Shown: piece after piece, positions 8,772 through 16,863 of the stretch
Layout of the letters: the number at the start of each line of letters is the position of its first letter
How positions within the stretch are numbered: position 1 is the first letter of the stretch
The notes under the pieces: generated by a model
What the model was told of the DNA's origin: nothing
Seen by the model: only the letters and a program-made list of their open reading frames with translations
Database searches by the model: none
Translations under genes and position numbers: made by a program
Assembly: GCA_945861275.1 (NCBI GenBank)
Contig: CAMATZ010000054.1
Coordinates: 1 to 38,021, forward strand
From: Bordetella parapertussis
GTDB lineage: Bacteria > Pseudomonadota > Gammaproteobacteria > Burkholderiales > SG8-41
DNA: 38,021 nucleotides
Direction of reading: 5' to 3'

Positions 8772-11078
8772 ATGGATACGCACGGCCCTCAGCACGATCC
8801 TCATCACAGCGGCAAACGCGTAGAAGACTTCCGTCTCATCACCGGCGCCGGCAAATATGCTGCGGACTGGAATGCACCCGGGCAACTCTACGGCTGCTTC
8901 GTGCGCGCGGACCATGCGCACGCTGAAATCGTTTCGGTCAACGCCACGCGCGCGCTGGCCTATCCCGGCGTGAAGCAGGTCTTCACCGGCGAAGACGCTG
9001 TGCGCGAAGGCTATGTGCGTGCGGCGCATGTGCTGGCCGCGCCGGGCAAGAACGGCATGAAAGCGCGCGCGCTCGACCGGCCCGTGCTGGCGCACGGCAA
9101 AGTGCGCTTTGTCGGTGAAGGCGTGGCGCTGGTGGTAGCGGAAAGTGCCGCCGCCGCGGAGGATGCCGCCGCCCTGGTTGAGGTCGAGTACCGTGAACTT
9201 CAGGCGATTGTGGATCCCGAGCAGGCGCTCGCGCCCGGCGCGCCGCAGCTCGACGACGCCGTGCCGGGCAACCTGGTTTACGAAAGCGAGACCGGCAGTG
9301 AAGCTGCGGTTACCGCGGCGATCAAAAGTGCTGCGCACGTGACACGGCTCAGGATCGATTCCACCCGCGTGACGCCCTGCCCGATGGAGCCGCGGGCGTG
9401 CCTCGTCGCCTACAACGCGGCCAACGGCGAATACCGTTTCAATGTGTGCACGCAGGGCGTGACCACGCTGCGTAAAATGCTGTCGTCGTGGACCAAGGTT
9501 GCGGAAGACCAACTGATTTTCGAAGCGCGCGATGTCGGCGGCGGCTTTGGTCAGCGCACGCCGGCTTATCCGGAATACGCGGCGCTGATGATCGCGGCCA
9601 AGGCCTTGGGCAAGCCGGTGAAATGGGTTTCGTCGCGAGTGGAAGCGTTTCTCACCGATAACCACGGTCGCGGCAACATCGCCGAGGGCGAACTGGCAAT
9701 GGACCGCGACGGCAAATTTGTCGCGTTCCGGCTGAACTGGATTGCCGACATGGGCGCGTATCTGTCGCCGGGGTCCGCGGGGCATATCCGCAACACTACC
9801 GTGTGCCTGACCGGGGTGTATCAAATACCGGCGCTGTATGCGCTGTTTCGCGTGCCGCTTACCAACACCACGCCGATGGGCTCGTACCGCGGCGCGGGGC
9901 GGCCGGACATCGCCTATGTGGTCGAGCGTTTTGTCGATCAGGCCGCGGTCGAAATGGGGCTGGATGCCGCGGAGATACGGCGGCGTAATTTCATTCCGCC
10001 CAGTGCATTCCCGTATAAAACGCCCACCGGTTCCGTCTATGAAAACGCCGATCTGCCGGGCCTGCTCGCCAAAGCGCTGAAACTCGCCGACTGGAACGGC
10101 TTTGCCGCGCGCCGCGCGCAATCAGCGGCAGCGGGCAAGCTGCGCGGTATCGGCATATCCACTGTGATCGAAGGCTCCGGCGCCGGCAATGCGCCGAAGG
10201 ATGAAGTCGAACTGGAACTCGATGCCAGCGGCGCCATCACCGTTTACACCGTATCCAAGTCGCAGGGCCACGGCCACGAAACCACCATGGCGATGATCGT
10301 GTCCGACGCGCTCGGCATAACAATGGACAAAGTCAAAATCGTGCAATGCGCGCCGGGCAGCAAGCTCGAAGGCAATCACACCGGCGGCTCGCGCACCACG
10401 GTCGGCGTGGGCAGCGTGTGTTATCTCGTGGCGCAAAAGCTGATTGAAGAAGGCAAATCGCTGGCCGCACTGGCGCTGAAACTTGAGCCGTCGCAAATTC
10501 AGTATGCCAAAGGCGAATTCCGTTCGGATCAATCGCCGAACACCGTCACATTGGCCGACCTCGCGAAAACAAAAACACTAAAGCTCATGGCCGAAGGCAA
10601 GTTCGGCTCCACCTTCCCCAACGGCTGCCACATCACCGAAGTCGAGATCGACCGCGACACCGGCGCACCGAAAATTGTGTCGTATAGCGCGGTGGATGAC
10701 TGCGGCATCGTCATCAACCACGCCATCGTCGAAGGCCAGTTGCACGGCGGCGTGGTGCAAGGTGCGGGCCAGGTGTTTGGCGAACAAATCGTCTACGACC
10801 CAAAATCCGGGCAACCGCTGACAGCAAGCTTCATGGATTACATCATGCCGCGTGCGGGGCTGGTGCCGGAACTGCGCGGCGAAGAACATGCCACCACCAG
10901 CAAGGTGAGCCCGCTGGGCGTGAAGGGCGTGGGTGAATCCGGGTGCACCGCTTCGATACCCTCGCTCGTAAACGCGACGATGGATGCGCTGCGCACGGTA
11001 GGGGTGACACATCTGGATATGCCGATGACACCTTCGAGATTGTGGCACGCGATGCAGGGCGTAAAGCAGGCTGGGTAA
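8772..11078 (+). CDS. Xanthine dehydrogenase-type molybdenum hydroxylase large subunit, copy 2
   Basis: A 768-residue paralogue of the preceding gene, colinear throughout and by eye about three quarters or more identical. The start ATG 8772 again follows AAGGA (8756-8760), and the stretch upstream (CGCGGTTTACC followed by a CAAGGAACA box) also resembles that of copy 1, so the duplication included the leader. Cofactor loop VGGGFGQR and catalytic segment GVKGVGESG are kept. The active-site segment reads GSYRGAGRPD, with Ser where copy 1 has Ala. The N-terminus is less His-rich. No FeS or FAD subunit gene flanks it. Specificity may have diverged from copy 1. The reaction is unknown beyond Mo-dependent hydroxylation. 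Confidence 0.88.
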   Translation: MDTHGPQHDPHHSGKRVEDFRLITGAGKYAADWNAPGQLYGCFVRADHAHAEIVSVNATRALAYPGVKQVFTGEDAVREGYVRAAHVLAAPGKNGMKARALDRPVLAHGKVRFVGEGVALVVAESAAAAEDAAALVEVEYRELQAIVDPEQALAPGAPQLDDAVPGNLVYESETGSEAAVTAAIKSAAHVTRLRIDSTRVTPCPMEPRACLVAYNAANGEYRFNVCTQGVTTLRKMLSSWTKVAEDQLIFEARDVGGGFGQRTPAYPEYAALMIAAKALGKPVKWVSSRVEAFLTDNHGRGNIAEGELAMDRDGKFVAFRLNWIADMGAYLSPGSAGHIRNTTVCLTGVYQIPALYALFRVPLTNTTPMGSYRGAGRPDIAYVVERFVDQAAVEMGLDAAEIRRRNFIPPSAFPYKTPTGSVYENADLPGLLAKALKLADWNGFAARRAQSAAAGKLRGIGISTVIEGSGAGNAPKDEVELELDASGAITVYTVSKSQGHGHETTMAMIVSDALGITMDKVKIVQCAPGSKLEGNHTGGSRTTVGVGSVCYLVAQKLIEEGKSLAALALKLEPSQIQYAKGEFRSDQSPNTVTLADLAKTKTLKLMAEGKFGSTFPNGCHITEVEIDRDTGAPKIVSYSAVDDCGIVINHAIVEGQLHGGVVQGAGQVFGEQIVYDPKSGQPLTASFMDYIMPRAGLVPELRGEEHATTSKVSPLGVKGVGESGCTASIPSLVNATMDALRTVGVTHLDMPMTPSRLWHAMQGVKQAG

Positions 11079-11092
11079 TTGTGACGGAACTT

Positions 11093-11124
11093 GTAGCCCG
11101 TAAGGAGCGCAGCGGATTACGGGC
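11093..11124. repeat. REP-like repeat, single arm
   Basis: GTAGCCCGTAAGGAGCGCAG followed by CGGATTACGGGC. It is the same unit as the arms at 8526 and 11678 and lies 14 bases after the second hydroxylase gene. The ends (GCCCGTAA and TTACGGGC) pair with each other, so it can form its own hairpin. Confidence 0.7.
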
Positions 11125-11170
11125 TTGCTTGAACCCGCGCACGTGATGTGTGATGTCAATCAAGACCATT

Positions 11171-11671
11171 ATGAAAATTCGCCTGGCAATTGCAATGTTC
11201 ATGTTTCTGCCGGGCGTGTCCTTGGCCCAATTCGCGCATGACGTCATCCCCGCCTCGGCGCCGAATTGTGCCATTGAGAAACCGCCTGCTGCGGCGGGTT
11301 TGGCGGCGACGCCAGGTGGTTTTGTGATGGTCTATCCGCGCAACGATGCGCTGCGGAAACAATACACGGGCTGCAAGTCAATGTGGATCATCAACGGCGA
11401 GCGTCACCAGCGGCTGGCAACACTGTATTTCAAGGACGGGGAACTCACGATTGCGGCAGCCCATGACGTCCGGGATAGTTCAGGCCAGCTTGATGCCGCG
11501 TGCGCGTTTCCGGAAGGCAAGTCACTGTTGCCCAACGCAGGCCGTCAGATCAAGGATGCGGGCTGCGCCGGCTTCAGGAATGAAGCCTTCTACCGGCTGT
11601 ATTTGCCCACTTGGCCCAGTGCCTGCCTGACCGATTCAAAGGCGACGGTCTGTCAGCAGGATCCGCGCTGA
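11171..11671 (+). CDS. Exported cysteine-containing hypothetical protein
   Basis: I do not recognise this 166-residue protein. Start ATG 11171 gives a typical signal peptide (MKIRLAIAMFMFLPGVSLAQ), while GTG 11150 and ATG 11153 are in-frame alternatives. No ribosome site is clear. The mature part has six cysteines (in NCAIE, GCKSM, ACAFP, GCAGF, ACLTD and VCQQD), an even number that suggests disulfide bonds in the periplasm. It has no membrane segment and no known motif. It lies after the hydroxylase pair on the same strand with a REP-like repeat between, so co-transcription is uncertain. A second REP-like hairpin follows its stop. Confidence 0.6.
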   Translation: MKIRLAIAMFMFLPGVSLAQFAHDVIPASAPNCAIEKPPAAAGLAATPGGFVMVYPRNDALRKQYTGCKSMWIINGERHQRLATLYFKDGELTIAAAHDVRDSSGQLDAACAFPEGKSLLPNAGRQIKDAGCAGFRNEAFYRLYLPTWPSACLTDSKATVCQQDPR

Positions 11672-11677
11672 GCAAGC

Positions 11678-11734
11678 GTAGCCGTAAGGAGCGAGCGTAT
11701 TTTCCCGTAATACGCTTTGCTCCTTACGGGCTAC
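11678..11734. repeat. REP-like hairpin between convergent genes
   Basis: The arms GTAGCCGTAAGGAGCGAGCG and the complement ending CTCCTTACGGGCTAC (to 11734) form a long imperfect stem. It belongs to the same repeat family as 8526-8665 and 11093-11124. It lies between the stops of the hypothetical gene (11671) and the convergent amidohydrolase (11746), where it could end transcription from both sides. Confidence 0.7.
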
Positions 11735-11745
11735 TACTGCTTAAT

Positions 11746-12816
11746 TCAGGGCTTGATCCCCAGCAGTTTTGCCGCCGTACCACCGAGCATCGCGATACGC
11801 TCATCGTCGGTGAAACCGGGCGCATTCAGGATGTGCGTCACCGGATCTTCGTGCCACGGGATCGGGTGATCGGTGCCAATGACCAGCTGGCTCACGCCGA
11901 CTTCGGCTGCCAGGTGGCGCAGCATTTCCGAGGTAAACACCAGCGTGTCGTAGTACATGGTCTTCAGATATTCCGTCGGTTTCTTTTTCAATTTGACGTT
12001 GGGGTCGCAATGCCAGGGGGCAACGCGGCACGGGTGATCCGAGCGCGGTGCGTATGACGGCAGGAAGCCACCGCCGTGTGCGGAGCATAGCTTGAGGTTC
12101 GGAAATTTATCCAGCGTGCCGTCGAAAATCAGGTGAGACAGGCAGATGGTGGTGTCGAGCGGATTGCCGATGGTGTTGGCGAGCCAGCCGTTGCCCTTGA
12201 AGCGCCGCGCGAGTTCGGGCGTGCTTTGCGGGTGTATGAAAATCAACACGCCGAGTTCTTCGGCCTTGGCCCAGAACGGGTGAAACTTCGGATTGGAGAA
12301 TTCTTCGTCGGCGCAGCTTGCGCCGACTGCAGCCCCGCGCAGGCCGAGTTTCTTTACGCCGTGCGTGAGTTGCTCTACAGCCAATGCCGGGTCTTGCAGC
12401 GTTACCGAAGCAAAAGCGACCAGCCGCTCCGGATACAAGGCGCACATCTCGGCAAGTTTTTCATTCTGGATGTGGCAGATTTCGGCGGCGAGGTCGCGCT
12501 TTTCGCGATACCAGAACGGGTTGATGCTCAACGCCTCAATATCGACACCCTGCTTGTCCATCGCGGCCATGCGCGTGGGACCTACCTCGTCGAGATCGGG
12601 AAACTGATGGTCGGCGGCGGTTTTCCCAGCGAGTGCGAATGCCTCCGGCACGATGCAGTGCGCGTGCACATCGATGGTTTTTACGCGTTTGCCGTTGATC
12701 GACACCTGCCGCCGCTGCCCGCCCGCGGCGGGTTGTCCCGCAACGGCGTTGGTCATATGGCAACCGGTGAACACCACCGGTGACGGTTTCCTGCCGGATT
12801 TGCTGCGCTCTTGCAT
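11746..12816 (-). CDS. Amidohydrolase 2 family protein (ACMSD-like)
   Basis: A 356-residue TIM-barrel metal-dependent hydrolase/decarboxylase of the amidohydrolase-2 family, which includes 2-amino-3-carboxymuconate-6-semialdehyde decarboxylase and gamma-resorcylate decarboxylase. Metal ligands are seen in VHAHC (H51, H53), IFIHPQ (H195), SAHGGG (H247) and GTDHP (D316). The start at ATG 12816 has GGGAGAG about 8 bases upstream. About 45 residues precede the first metal motif, with no signal peptide evident, so it is probably cytoplasmic. Downstream of the truncated binding protein on the same strand, it may belong to a former operon with the dioxygenase. Likely acts on an aromatic acid or ring-cleavage product; the substrate is inferred only from family. 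Confidence 0.82.
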   Translation of the reverse strand: MQERSKSGRKPSPVVFTGCHMTNAVAGQPAAGGQRRQVSINGKRVKTIDVHAHCIVPEAFALAGKTAADHQFPDLDEVGPTRMAAMDKQGVDIEALSINPFWYREKRDLAAEICHIQNEKLAEMCALYPERLVAFASVTLQDPALAVEQLTHGVKKLGLRGAAVGASCADEEFSNPKFHPFWAKAEELGVLIFIHPQSTPELARRFKGNGWLANTIGNPLDTTICLSHLIFDGTLDKFPNLKLCSAHGGGFLPSYAPRSDHPCRVAPWHCDPNVKLKKKPTEYLKTMYYDTLVFTSEMLRHLAAEVGVSQLVIGTDHPIPWHEDPVTHILNAPGFTDDERIAMLGGTAAKLLGIKP

Positions 12817-12855
12817 GTGCTGCTCTCCCTGAATGGATGGTTGTGGTGTGGAGTA

Positions 12856-13164
12856 CTACTGCTTGATGCCGGTGCGGCGAATCAGGTCCGCGATCACATC
12901 TATATCACGCAACAGGGTTGCCGTGGCCTGCTCTGTCGAACTGCCGATGACTTCCGATCCTTCCTGCGCAAGTCGGCTCTTGACTTCCTGCGCAGCCAAC
13001 ACCCTGATGATCTCACGATGCAGGCGCGAGACGATATCTGCCGGCGTAGCGCTGGGCACCATGATCATGTAACCGGCGTTCTCTTCGAAGCCTTTGATGC
13101 CCGCTTCTGCGGCAAAGGGCATGCATGGGATGTTCTCCTGATTATCGAGACCTGCGGCGTTCTC
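12856..13164 (-). pseudogene. TctC/Bug binding protein, C-terminal remnant
   Basis: The open frame carries only the last third of a Bug protein: IPCMPFAAEAGIKGFEE matches the family segment DIPTxAEAGxPGFE, followed by VPSATPADIVSRLHREI and a C-terminal helix ending RTGIKQ. The signal peptide and both substrate loops are missing. An ATG at 13122 could start 88 residues, with AGGAGA upstream, but the homology begins earlier, right after the stop of the dioxygenase gene and in the same reading frame. That position suggests a deletion joined the dioxygenase 3' end to this remnant. A folded binding protein cannot be made from it. Confidence 0.75.
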
Positions 13165-13512
13165 TTAAGCCTCGAAGTGCGAAAGATTCAGCGTGGCAGG
13201 CTCGCCCAGCCACGACGCATGGGCTGTGTGATCTTCGATGCTCTTGCCGGTCTGCCCGTGGACCAGGATGTTTAAGCCGTTGCGGTGCGTGTCGAGCCAC
13301 GGGATCAGCACATCAAACTGGATTGAATCGAACGCGAGCTGGCAGCTCCAGTGGGGATGAGGCCCCACCAGCTTCTGATGCACCCGGCCCATCTTCACGC
13401 CGAATAACGTTGCGGCGTTCTGCCAAAGCTCGCGCGCCTGCTCGGTTGATGTCTCATCAAAATAAACATGCGAGTGGTACTGGGCGCACGCGTTCTGCGG
13501 TCGTTTCATCAT
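13165..13512 (-). CDS. DOPA 4,5-dioxygenase family protein
   Basis: A 115-residue small protein of the DOPA 4,5-dioxygenase-like family (vicinal oxygen chelate-like; extradiol cleavage of catechols such as caffeate is described for bacterial members). Features seen are YHSHVYFDE with H13 and H15 near the start, VGPHPHW, ILVHGQTG and DHTAHASWLGEP, the usual conserved blocks in order. The length is normal for the family. Start ATG 13512 follows GGAGGA by roughly ten bases. It is the first gene of a minus-strand group with the binding-protein remnant and the amidohydrolase, a plausible ring-cleavage setting. Substrate unknown. Confidence 0.8.
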   Translation of the reverse strand: MMKRPQNACAQYHSHVYFDETSTEQARELWQNAATLFGVKMGRVHQKLVGPHPHWSCQLAFDSIQFDVLIPWLDTHRNGLNILVHGQTGKSIEDHTAHASWLGEPATLNLSHFEA

Positions 13513-13616
13513 TGGGTCAGCGTCCTCCGCGTTAACTTACACTTTACTCACATGCAGTACAATGCATAGCAGCTAAGTTGTCACGATATTTTAAAGGTTA
13601 CGGTTGTTTAACACGA

Positions 13617-14606
13617 ATGCCTGATTGTTTTAACGCACGCAGATGCGCGACCGCTATCGCCGCTGCTGCGATCATAACGGGTAGCGGCAGTGACGCAGCG
13701 TTTGCACAAAGTTACCCGGCAAAAACGATACGCATGGTGGTGCCGTTCGCACCGGGGGGCGGCACGGACGTGATCGCGCGGCACCTGGCGGCGCGCATGT
13801 CCGAATCGCTCGCGCGGCAGATCGTGGTGGACAATCGCGCAGGGGCCAATGGCATCGTGGGAAGCGAGAACGTCGCGCATGCGCCTGCCGATGGTTACAC
13901 ACTGCTGTTTGTGTCCAGCCCGCACTCGGTAAATCCCAGCATGTATGCGAAGCTGCCCTACGACACCGTGCGGGATTTCGCACCGGTTTCCATGGCAGCG
14001 ACGTCGCCCTATGTGCTGGTAGCGCATGGTTCCCTGCCAGCGCGCAATGTCAAAGAACTGATAGCGCTGGCGAAGGCGCGGCCGGGGCAAATCGACTACG
14101 CCTCCGGTGGATCGGGCAGCTCGGCGCATTTGGCCGCAGAGTTATTTAGCCAGATGGCGGGTATCAAGCTGCACGAGATTCCCTACAAGGGTGCAGGGCC
14201 GGCGCTGACGGCTGTGCTGGCCGGGCAGGTGGCGCTGGTATTTGGCAACGCGCTGACAGTAAAGCCGCACATTCAAAGCGGGCGGCTGCGCGCATTGGGC
14301 ATCGCCAGTCCCCGACGTTCCGCCTCTGCACCTGAAATACCCACCATCGCAGAGTCGGGCGTGCCGGGCTACAGTGCGGACGCCGTGCTGGGATTGCTGG
14401 CGCCTGCGCGCACACCGCGGCCGGTTATCGAGTTGTTGAACGCCGAGGTGCATAAGGCGATGCGCTCGGCGGAAATGACCGAGGCGATGAAAAACGCAGG
14501 CGCGGAAGTCGCATTGAGCACGCCCGAAGAATTCGGCCAGCTTATCGAATCCGAAATCCAGCGCTGGGGCAAAGTCGTGCACACCCTGAACCTGAAAGTG
14601 GAATAA
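13617..14606 (+). CDS. TctC/Bug-family substrate-binding protein
   Basis: A 329-residue exported binding protein. ATG 13617 is preferred over an upstream TTG (13578) because it places the hydrophobic core AIAAAAIITGSGS and the AFAQ cleavage site properly. Family motifs in order are YPAKTIRMVVPF, APGGGTD, VVDNRAGANG, PADGYTLLF, EIPYKGAGPA, AGQVAL and EIPTIAESGVPGY. It stands alone between the divergent dioxygenase group and the CMD-like gene. No transporter membrane gene is near. Ligand unknown. Confidence 0.9.
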   Translation: MPDCFNARRCATAIAAAAIITGSGSDAAFAQSYPAKTIRMVVPFAPGGGTDVIARHLAARMSESLARQIVVDNRAGANGIVGSENVAHAPADGYTLLFVSSPHSVNPSMYAKLPYDTVRDFAPVSMAATSPYVLVAHGSLPARNVKELIALAKARPGQIDYASGGSGSSAHLAAELFSQMAGIKLHEIPYKGAGPALTAVLAGQVALVFGNALTVKPHIQSGRLRALGIASPRRSASAPEIPTIAESGVPGYSADAVLGLLAPARTPRPVIELLNAEVHKAMRSAEMTEAMKNAGAEVALSTPEEFGQLIESEIQRWGKVVHTLNLKVE

Positions 14607-14654
14607 GCGACTCGCCGGGCACCCGCTACGGCGTGTGCGCTGCGCTTTAAGATT

Positions 14655-15200
14655 CTACGTTTTCAAAATCTCCATGCCCTCCCTGGCATCGAGTTCACAG
14701 GCGTTCACCGTCATCGCCAGCAGGCAGTAGTAGCCGATCGACCCGGTCAGCTCGATCAATTCGTCGTCGCCGAAGCGCTTGCGGATCGCGGTCATGTCTT
14801 TGGCGCTGATGCGGTGCTTGCGCAGCAGGTCGCGCGTGAACTTTACGATTTGCAGGTCTGCCGGCGGGATGCCACGCGAGAGATTTTTGCGGATCGCAGT
14901 GATGGTCTTCTCCGGCACACCCATGCGGCGCGCAGAACCGCTCTGGGCGCCCCACACATAGATCGTCTCAAACTCGCGCGCGGCCACCATCGCGGCAAGC
15001 ACGCGCACGCGCATATCGAGTTTGCCTTCGAAGCGCACGTAGGCGCCCAGATGCGCGGCACGGCCGGCCAGTTCCGGACAATGCATAAACATCGAGAACG
15101 GCCCCGCGAGCCCGCCGCGGCTCTTGACGATGTCGTCTGCAATGCCGCGGCTTTTGGCCGGGACCTGGTTCCTGCTGGTGATAGGCGTAAGTCTAGGCAT
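14655..15200 (-). CDS. Carboxymuconolactone decarboxylase (CMD/AhpD)-like protein
   Basis: A 181-residue protein of the CMD-like alpha-helical fold. ATG 15200 is supported by GGAGGA five bases upstream. Family cues are the proline-bearing start PRLTPITSRNQVP, GLAGPFSMFMHCPELAGRA, and the core helix LDMRVRVLAAMVAAREFETIYVWGAQ. The redox CxxC of AhpD-type members is absent, and the EWxxH-type motif common in CMD proteins reads YVWGAQ here, with Gln where His is usual. It is thus not a peroxidase of the AhpD kind, and its catalytic status is open. It is convergent with the binding protein at 13617. Related proteins often accompany TctC and dehydrogenase genes in Burkholderiales. Confidence 0.78.
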   Translation of the reverse strand: MPRLTPITSRNQVPAKSRGIADDIVKSRGGLAGPFSMFMHCPELAGRAAHLGAYVRFEGKLDMRVRVLAAMVAAREFETIYVWGAQSGSARRMGVPEKTITAIRKNLSRGIPPADLQIVKFTRDLLRKHRISAKDMTAIRKRFGDDELIELTGSIGYYCLLAMTVNACELDAREGMEILKT

Positions 15201-15297
15201 GATCGTCCTCCGGTGTGGTGATTGGTGTAAGTACGTCCGCTGCAACAGCGAGCTTGACGCCCCTCAGCCTCTTGCGTCAAGCGGCGTATTCCGTATT

Positions 15298-15606
15298 TTA
15301 CATGCCCAGTATGCGCCCGATCTCCGCGACGTAACGGCTGGCCTGCAGGCCTTCGGCCATGGCGGCATCCAGCGTGTCCTCGAAACCGTCGCGTATGCCG
15401 TGCAGCGCGTCTCTCACCCAGTGATGCCTGCGCACCGGAGACTGGAGCAGGTTCTTCAATGTCTGCACCTCGTCTTTGAGGCGTTGAATGTCCCTAAAGT
15501 CGCCCTGGATTTTTTGCAGGTCGCGCTCGAGTGCATCGATCAGCGCGGCGACTTCGTCCAGATCTATCTCGCGGCTTGTGTCGTCGTGCGGTTTTCTGGT
15601 AGTCAC
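15298..15606 (-). CDS. Small coiled-coil hypothetical protein
   Basis: I do not recognise this 102-residue protein, which begins with GTG at 15606. It is highly charged and helical: residues 15-52 (DEVAALIDALERDLQKIQ, then RLKDEVQTL) show heptad spacing typical of a coiled coil, followed by a basic patch PVRRHHWVRDALHGI. It has no signal peptide, membrane segment or Cys. The ribosome site is weak. It is on the same strand as the CMD-like gene with about 97 bases between. The third-position GC bias and the absence of a better frame support it being coding. Confidence 0.5.
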   Translation of the reverse strand: MTTRKPHDDTSREIDLDEVAALIDALERDLQKIQGDFRDIQRLKDEVQTLKNLLQSPVRRHHWVRDALHGIRDGFEDTLDAAMAEGLQASRYVAEIGRILGM

Positions 15607-15759
15607 GGGTGCATGCTCCGGTCGGTGTCAGTCCATGCTACACCGTTCAGCGGCGCAAATCCTGGAAATAGGCTCGCGCCGGACGCCAATGGCTGGTCGC
15701 AGTAGGGTTCGACGGCGATGCTATTGATGACTGCGCTATTTAAAAGGGGGTAGCCGGCA

Positions 15760-15782
15760 GGCGAAAATTCACGCGATTGACT
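15760..15782. repeat. 23-bp direct repeat, copy 1 (includes a -35 box)
   Basis: The sequence GCGAAAATTCACGCGATTGA, with one extra base before it and CT after it, recurs exactly at 19586-19608. Its last six bases form the -35 hexamer TTGACT of the promoter below. Confidence 0.8.
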
Positions 15783-15804
15783 AGCCACTGCTGCATGCTA
15801 CAGT
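15777..15804 (+). promoter_or_regulatory. Putative sigma-70 promoter for the tctC-tctC-amidohydrolase operon
   Basis: TTGACT at 15777-15782 and TACAGT at 15799-15804 are separated by 16 bases, about 50 bases upstream of the binding-protein start at 15855. The same GCGATTGAC core lies at the -35 position in front of the binding-protein gene at 25601. Confidence 0.5.
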
Positions 15805-15854
15805 TCCGCCTGGAAAACGCGGTTAAAAATACAATTCAGGTAACGGAGGATCAC

Positions 15855-16835
15855 ATGGCAGAAACACAGCAGTGGCGGTGGCGATGTGCAGTGGCGTTGA
15901 TGGCGGGCGGTCTGGCAGGACCGGTTGCCGCGCAGGGTTATCCTGCGAAAACCATCCGCATCCTTATCGCGTACCCGTATGGCGGCGGCTCCGATTTCAC
16001 TGCGCGTCCCATCGCGCAAAAACTGACAGAGCGCTGGGGCCAGCAGGTCATCGTCGAAAGCCGCCCCGGCGCCGCCGCGATGATCGGCACCGACTTCGTC
16101 GCCAAGAGCGCGCCTGACGGCTACACCATGCTGGTGAGTGCATCGAGCGAAGTGTCGATGAACGTGGTGTTGTTCAAGAAAATGGCCTACGACCCGGTGC
16201 GCGATCTGCAACCGGTGACGCTTATCGGCACCACGCCGCCGCTGCTGCTGGCGCACCCTTCGCTGCCGGTGAAGTCGGTGAAGGAATTGGTGGCCCTCGC
16301 GCGCGCAAACCCAGGCGCGTTGAACTATGCGTCGATCGGTTTGGGTTCGCCGCAGCATTTCGCGGGCGAACTGATGAAGACCACCTTTCGCATCGAAATG
16401 TCGCATGTGCCGTACAAGGGCGCTGCGCCGGCATTGATAGACATGGTGGGCGGCCATGTGTCGATCGGGCTGGTCGCGCCGACGGTGGCGATTCCGCATG
16501 TGAAATCCGGCAGGCTGCGCGCGCTGGCGGTAACCTCGGCGAAACGTTCCGCCTCGATGCCCGACATTCCGACCATCGCCGAAGCCGGCGCGCCGGATTT
16601 CGACATCATGCAATGGTACGGCCTGTGGCTGCCGGCGAAAACACCCCGCGATATCGTGGACAAGATCCACGGCGAAGTCGTGCGCATCATCCAGTCGCCG
16701 GATTACCGGCAGCGCCAGCAGGATGTCGCTACCGACGTCATCGGCACCAGCCCCGAATTTCTGGGTGATTTTCAGAAATCCGAGATCGAGAAGTACCGCA
16801 AGATCGGCGCAGCGGCGGGCATCAGGCAGGAGTGA
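15855..16835 (+). CDS. TctC/Bug-family substrate-binding protein (operon first gene)
   Basis: A 326-residue exported binding protein with a strong ribosome site (GGAGGA, 15845-15850) before ATG 15855. Signal peptide region WRWRCAVALMAGGLAGPVAA leads to mature QGYPAKTIR. Family motifs seen: ILIAYPYGGGSD, VVESRPGAAA-like segment (IVESRPGAAA), APDGYTMLV, HVPYKGAAPA, GGHVSIG and DIPTIAEAGAP. The first loop has YPYGGGSD in place of the usual PFAPGGGTD, which may alter specificity. It is 28 bases ahead of a second binding protein and about 1.1 kb ahead of a Tat-exported amidohydrolase, all on the plus strand, so the three probably share a transcript. Confidence 0.9.
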   Translation: MAETQQWRWRCAVALMAGGLAGPVAAQGYPAKTIRILIAYPYGGGSDFTARPIAQKLTERWGQQVIVESRPGAAAMIGTDFVAKSAPDGYTMLVSASSEVSMNVVLFKKMAYDPVRDLQPVTLIGTTPPLLLAHPSLPVKSVKELVALARANPGALNYASIGLGSPQHFAGELMKTTFRIEMSHVPYKGAAPALIDMVGGHVSIGLVAPTVAIPHVKSGRLRALAVTSAKRSASMPDIPTIAEAGAPDFDIMQWYGLWLPAKTPRDIVDKIHGEVVRIIQSPDYRQRQQDVATDVIGTSPEFLGDFQKSEIEKYRKIGAAAGIRQE

Positions 16836-16863
16836 GTCATTTCCATCTGCAATGGGGGGCGCC

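Noticed and set aside
6211-11078. Form I carbon monoxide dehydrogenase (CoxL)
   Set aside because: The AYxCSFR active-site loop is absent in both copies; the segment reads (A/S)YRGAGRPD.
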